From an uncultured Propionivibrio sp. (GTDB lineage Bacteria; Pseudomonadota; Gammaproteobacteria; Burkholderiales; Rhodocyclaceae), in the NCBI GenBank assembly GCA_937923255.1, contig CALAIL010000066.1, forward strand, positions 1 through 8,501: a stretch of DNA of 8,501 bases, given 5' to 3'. Both the position numbers and the translations under genes were made by a program. The first letter of the stretch is position 1, and the number at the start of each line of letters is the position of its first letter. The notes beneath the pieces are model-generated. The model saw only the letters and a program-made list of their open reading frames with translations, did no database searches and was not told the DNA's origin. Shown piece after piece: positions 5,860-8,501 of this stretch.

Positions 5860-6370
5860 CAAATTTCTGGAAGCCATTGCGCTCCGGCAAGCCGGCCCTA
5901 AGCGGCTGCTGCAACCCGTCGGCATTATCGGCCCAGGTGACGGCGGCCCGCGCGAGTGCGACGCTGCCTATCAGATCGCCAACGCACTGGCGCGCGCCGG
6001 CGTGGCCATCGTCTGCGGTGGCCGCGGCGGTGTGATGGAGGCAGCCTCCCGTGGCGCACACGAAGCCAGCGGCACTGCCATCGGCATTCTTCCGGAAGAG
6101 GACGTGCGCGCCGCCAATCCATTCCTCAGCGTCGCCATCCCAACCGGTATGGGCGAAATGCGCAATGCAGTCATTGCCCGCAGCAGCATTTGTCTGGTCG
6201 CCATCGGTGGCGGGATGGGCACCATTTCAGAGATGGCACTGGGACTCAAATGGGGCAAGACGGTTTTTGCCCTGTATCCCGACGTGGATTTACCGGGACT
6301 GAGAAAGACCGCGAACACCGATGAACTGCTCGCACAGGTTAGCGAGTGGCTTGTTTCGGTGCCTACCTAA
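5849..6370 (+). CDS. TIGR00725 family protein (LOG/DprA-like Rossmann fold)
   Basis: A 173-residue cytoplasmic protein whose sequence matches the TIGR00725 family, related to LOG proteins and more distantly to DprA. Visible motifs are GIIGPGDGGPRECD (25-38), VCGGRGGVMEAASRGAHEA (55-73), GEMRNAVIARSS (102-113) and GGGMGTISEMALG (120-132). The second and fourth correspond to the GG-G-M and GGxGTxxE phosphate-binding motifs of LOG enzymes, which release free cytokinin bases from nucleoside monophosphates. No activity is established for this subgroup, so I do not assign one. ATG 5849 is preferred because residues 17-31 then lead directly into the family start; ATGs at 5798 and 5816 lie deep in the permease gene. 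Overlap with that gene suggests translational coupling and a shared pathway. Confidence 0.9.
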   Translation: MSTSKFLEAIALRQAGPKRLLQPVGIIGPGDGGPRECDAAYQIANALARAGVAIVCGGRGGVMEAASRGAHEASGTAIGILPEEDVRAANPFLSVAIPTGMGEMRNAVIARSSICLVAIGGGMGTISEMALGLKWGKTVFALYPDVDLPGLRKTANTDELLAQVSEWLVSVPT

Positions 6371-7278
6371 CGGATTCTCACTTCGCCGCCGGACAGACGC
6401 CCCTCTTCCAGCAACCAGGCGCGGAACGCCGAAAATACGGGACGTTCCAGCCGTTCCTGCCGAAAACACAGGTAATGCCCCTGACCACCGTCAACCGGGC
6501 TGCCGAAGGCAATCACACGCCCTTCCTGCAATTCCTGCTCAATCAACACGTTTGGTACGATACCCACGCCCAGCCCGCTCAACACGGCCTGAATAATCGC
6601 TGAATACTGCGCAAAACGCGGGCCGGAAAGTATCTGGATTTCATCCACCGCATGGCGTGCCGCCCAACTGCGCCAAGCCTGCGGCGCCTGTTCGTGATGC
6701 AGCACCGTACAGGTGAGGAGATCCTGCGGGGTTTCCAGCGGCGCACGATTTTCCAGCAGCGCGGGGGCATAGATGCATGAAAATTCATGTCCTGCGACAT
6801 AATCGGAAATCACGTTGGGCCACTGCCCGTCGCCATAACGGATCGCCGCATCAATCTCCAGCGGAAAGACTTCATCCTGCCCGACGTGCTGGGTAAAACT
6901 GAACGTAATGTCGGGGTGGCGCTGCCGGAACCCGGCTAAACGGGGAATCAGCCACTTGGTCAGAAAAGTGGGCACGCTCGCCAGTGTCAGCACACCGGCA
7001 TCATCGACATCCGCCCTGGCCTCAAACGTTGCCGATTCAATCTTGCGCAGGCAGGGCGAGATCCGCACCCAGAAGGCACGACCGGCCGGCGTTAACTGGA
7101 TACCGCGCCCATGCTTCCTGAGCAGTGGCCTGCCGATGAAATTTTCCAGCCCGACAAGCTGCTTACTGACCGCGCTCACCGAAATGCAGAGCACGCTCGC
7201 TGCCAGCGTCAGGCTGCCATGCTGCGCCACGGCGTCAAAGGCCAGCAGTTCGGAAATCGTCGGGCAGTTCCTTTTCAT
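6367..7278 (-). CDS. LysR-family transcriptional regulator, GcvA-like
   Basis: A 303-residue regulator of normal family length. The N-terminal winged helix-turn-helix spans about residues 7-66, with AVAQHGSLTLAASVLCISVS, SAVSKQL and GLENFIGRPLLRKHGRGIQL, followed by LTPAGRAFW, which is classical LysR. The rest is the effector domain, with VPTFLTKWLIPRLAGF, DAAIRYGDGQWP and GLGVGIVP as in GcvA-type members. The ATG is on the minus strand at 7278; no clear Shine-Dalgarno precedes it. The stop codon TAG (6367-6369) overlaps the stop of the TIGR00725 gene on the other strand. The regulator is therefore convergent with the importer operon, not divergent from a target promoter as is common for LysR genes. 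Its target is unknown; the importer operon is a candidate by proximity only. Confidence 0.92.
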   Translation of the reverse strand: MKRNCPTISELLAFDAVAQHGSLTLAASVLCISVSAVSKQLVGLENFIGRPLLRKHGRGIQLTPAGRAFWVRISPCLRKIESATFEARADVDDAGVLTLASVPTFLTKWLIPRLAGFRQRHPDITFSFTQHVGQDEVFPLEIDAAIRYGDGQWPNVISDYVAGHEFSCIYAPALLENRAPLETPQDLLTCTVLHHEQAPQAWRSWAARHAVDEIQILSGPRFAQYSAIIQAVLSGLGVGIVPNVLIEQELQEGRVIAFGSPVDGGQGHYLCFRQERLERPVFSAFRAWLLEEGRLSGGEVRIR

Positions 7279-7305
7279 GGCAAATTACAAAGTAGATCAG
7301 GCACA

Positions 7306-7335
7306 AAAATATCTGCACCACCTACGACAATGCAA
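7306..7335 (-). promoter_or_regulatory. Weak candidate promoter for the LysR gene
   Basis: On the minus strand TTGCAT (7335-7330) and TATTTT (7311-7306) are separated by 18 bases, 28 bases ahead of the ATG. Both hexamers match the sigma-70 consensus poorly (3/6 and 4/6). The gap between the phosphatase stop and this ATG is only 90 bases, so the LysR gene may instead be read through from upstream. Confidence 0.2.
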
Positions 7336-7368
7336 CGGAAAACCGTGCCGCATGGACGAGAGCGCCTA

Positions 7369-7827
7369 TCAGCCATAACGAACCAGCAGCCCCTGCGAAA
7401 CATCCTCGACCAGGTCGAGCACCCGCTCGAAACCGCCCGGGCCGCCGTAATAAGGATCGGGCACTTCACGCCCGACATGACTACGCGCGTAACTCATATA
7501 AGGATGAATCTTGTGACGATGGGATGCCCCCGCCCGGCGCTCGAGCATGGACAGAACCTGCGTATCCATCGCCAGAATCAAATCAAAGTTCTCAAAATCA
7601 CTGGCCTCAACCTGACGGGCACGGATTTGGGAAATATCGTAGCCACGCCGCCTGGCCGCAGCCTGCGCGCGCATATCCGGCGCCTCGCCGACATGATAGG
7701 CGCCCACCCCTGCCGACCGCACCGTCAGCGCCCGCCCCAACCCAGCCTGCTCCACCAGCGCGCGGAACACACCTTCGGCCGTTGGTGAACGGCAAATATT
7801 CCCCATGCAGACAAACAAAATCTTCAT
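7369..7827 (-). CDS. Low-molecular-weight protein-tyrosine phosphatase
   Basis: A 152-residue cytoplasmic enzyme that removes phosphate from phosphotyrosine. The catalytic P-loop is intact near the N-terminus: C7-M-G-N-I-C-R13-S (CX5R), with Cys7 the nucleophile and Arg13 the phosphate-binding residue. The general acid is Asp124 in VPDPYYGG. Length is normal for the family. ATG 7827 is chosen because the family begins with this MKILFVCMGN segment. The frame is open upstream to 7959, but that extension is translated repeat DNA. The upstream sequence CGCCGGA offers a poor binding site. Repeat copies C and D lie directly upstream, so any promoter must lie in the roughly 40 bases before copy C or within the repeat. 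In many bacteria such enzymes pair with a tyrosine kinase for exopolysaccharide control; no kinase gene is in this window. Confidence 0.93.
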   Translation of the reverse strand: MKILFVCMGNICRSPTAEGVFRALVEQAGLGRALTVRSAGVGAYHVGEAPDMRAQAAARRRGYDISQIRARQVEASDFENFDLILAMDTQVLSMLERRAGASHRHKIHPYMSYARSHVGREVPDPYYGGPGGFERVLDLVEDVSQGLLVRYG

Positions 7828-7869
7828 TCCGGCGGACTTTACCTGAATGAGGCGCCGGCAGCCACTGAA

Positions 7870-8050
7870 CACCACAACCCACCACAGTACCTGCCCTGAA
7901 CCCCTTGTAAAACGGGCATCTCCAAAGCCCCTGCCTGCCAGCCCAGTATTTACGGGCATTTCCAGCCTGCCTACCCGCTAGCCCACTATTTACGCGGGTT
8001 TCCGGCCCACCTGCCCGCAAACGCCCTATTGACGGGGGCTTCAGGCCGGC
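7870..8050 (+). repeat. Mosaic intergenic repeat, copy C
   Basis: It begins with a shortened middle section (CACCACAACCCACCACAG, then CCCTGAACCCC) and lacks the head module. Three full 40-bp units follow at 7911-7950, 7951-7990 and 7991-8030, then a half unit to 8050. The units start AACGGGCATCTCC, TACGGGCATTTCC, TACGCGGGTTTCC and GACGGGGGCTTC. The successive 40-bp steps are exact, with no indels. CCCGC and GCGGG motifs in neighbouring units could pair across the unit boundary. It lies upstream of the phosphatase gene, opposite to its direction. Confidence 0.8.
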
Positions 8051-8054
8051 TACC

Positions 8055-8325
8055 GGCGCACTATCGGTCGTGCGGGGAGAAAACATTGCCAGCTGAATCC
8101 CGTTAGCGGCCGAAGACCTGTCACCACACCGCCACAGACCACCACAACCCCGCCACCACACCTACCCTGAACCCCGCGTAAAACGGGCATCTCCAAAGCC
8201 TCTGCCCGCTAGCCCAATATTTACGGGCATTTCCAGCCTACCTACCCGCTAGTCCACTGTTTACAAGGGTTTCCGGCCTGCCTACCCGCAAACGCCCTAT
8301 TGACGGGGGCTTGCGGGCAGCCCGT
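8055..8325 (+). repeat. Mosaic intergenic repeat, copy D (most complete)
   Basis: This copy has every module: head 8055-8099, the CCACACCGCCACAGACC / CCGCCACCACACCTACCC middle, and the bridge GAACCCCGCGTAA. The 40-bp units run 8182-8221, 8222-8261 and 8262-8301. The terminal half unit has TTGACGGGGGCTTGCGGGC. The unit array matches copy C closely, including unit order. It begins four bases after copy C ends, so C and D form a near-tandem pair. An AT-richer stretch follows its right end. Confidence 0.8.
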
Positions 8326-8501
8326 TTAGCCGCTTGGATGCAATAATAGATGAAACCACGTTTAAGAATCTAAAAAACCAAGAAGCTAAAGTACTGCATC
8401 TTTCCACACTCCTATTTCAGCCCATTGACAGCCGGGTAACGCAGGACTAGCCCACATTTCTCACACTCTCACGGTTCGGCCCCCGTTGGCGCGGCTTTTT
8501 C
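8326..8501. other. Right-end non-coding stretch
   Basis: I see no gene. The part at about 8336-8400 is AT-richer than the block to its left. The part near 8440-8501 contains CCCACATTTCTCACACTCTC and a G+C-rich stretch ending in CTTTTTC at the window edge. This could be a terminator or the edge of another element, but too little is visible to decide. Confidence 0.35.

Noticed and set aside
7111..7788. Plus-strand 225-codon ORF opposite the LysR and phosphatase genes
   Set aside because: It is antisense to two well-supported genes and its product is low in hydrophobic structure and rich in Arg, Pro and His, as expected from a shadow frame.
7828..7959. N-terminal extension of the phosphatase to an upstream ATG
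   Set aside because: The extension is translated repeat copy C and its flank, whereas the family begins at the MKILFVCMGN segment.
7911..8301. CRISPR array suggested by regular 40-bp units
   Set aside because: The whole unit is related from copy to copy, with no constant repeat alternating with unique spacers, no cas genes nearby, and the arrays recur in the same order at other places.
8440..8501. End of an insertion sequence at the right edge
   Set aside because: No transposase reading frame and no second inverted end are visible, so the idea cannot be supported within the window.

Overview
The window looks like a chromosomal piece of a Gram-negative proteobacterium (beta or gamma; genus not resolvable from sequence alone). 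The signs are a binding-protein ABC importer with a periplasmic signal peptide, a GcvA-like LysR regulator, a low-molecular-weight tyrosine phosphatase and GC-rich codon use. I did not see the Neisseria or Pasteurellaceae DNA uptake words.

Layout. (i) 1-644 is AT-rich and differs in style from the rest. It holds the 3' part of a membrane protein that appears frameshifted at a run of seven T, then a 30-codon ORF with a good ribosome binding site and a start resembling a double-glycine export leader. (ii) 645 to about 8325 is GC-rich. It contains a half-size EamA-type membrane protein (873-1412), a gene-free stretch with repeats and hairpins (1413-2108), and a five-gene plus-strand cluster (2109-6370): permease, ATPase, substrate-binding protein, second permease and a TIGR00725/LOG-like protein. 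A minus-strand pair follows: LysR regulator (7278-6367) and phosphatase (7827-7369). (iii) 8326-8501 becomes AT-richer again and shows no gene.

The most distinctive non-coding feature is a mosaic repeat present in four copies, all in the same orientation (about 645-800, 1425-1693, 7870-8050, 8055-8325). Its distal half is built from units that repeat with a period of exactly 40 bp. The outermost copies sit where the GC-rich block meets AT-rich DNA. One copy precedes and one follows the EamA gene, and two lie upstream of the phosphatase gene.

How the genes work together: the four ABC genes make one complete importer of the iron/polyamine/phosphonate-like class, with unknown substrate. The TIGR00725 protein is translationally coupled to the last permease gene, so it may act on the imported compound or its metabolites (inference). 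The LysR gene runs tail to tail into this operon, with overlapping stop codons, and is a candidate regulator. No known defence, CRISPR, prophage or complete insertion sequence was recognised.
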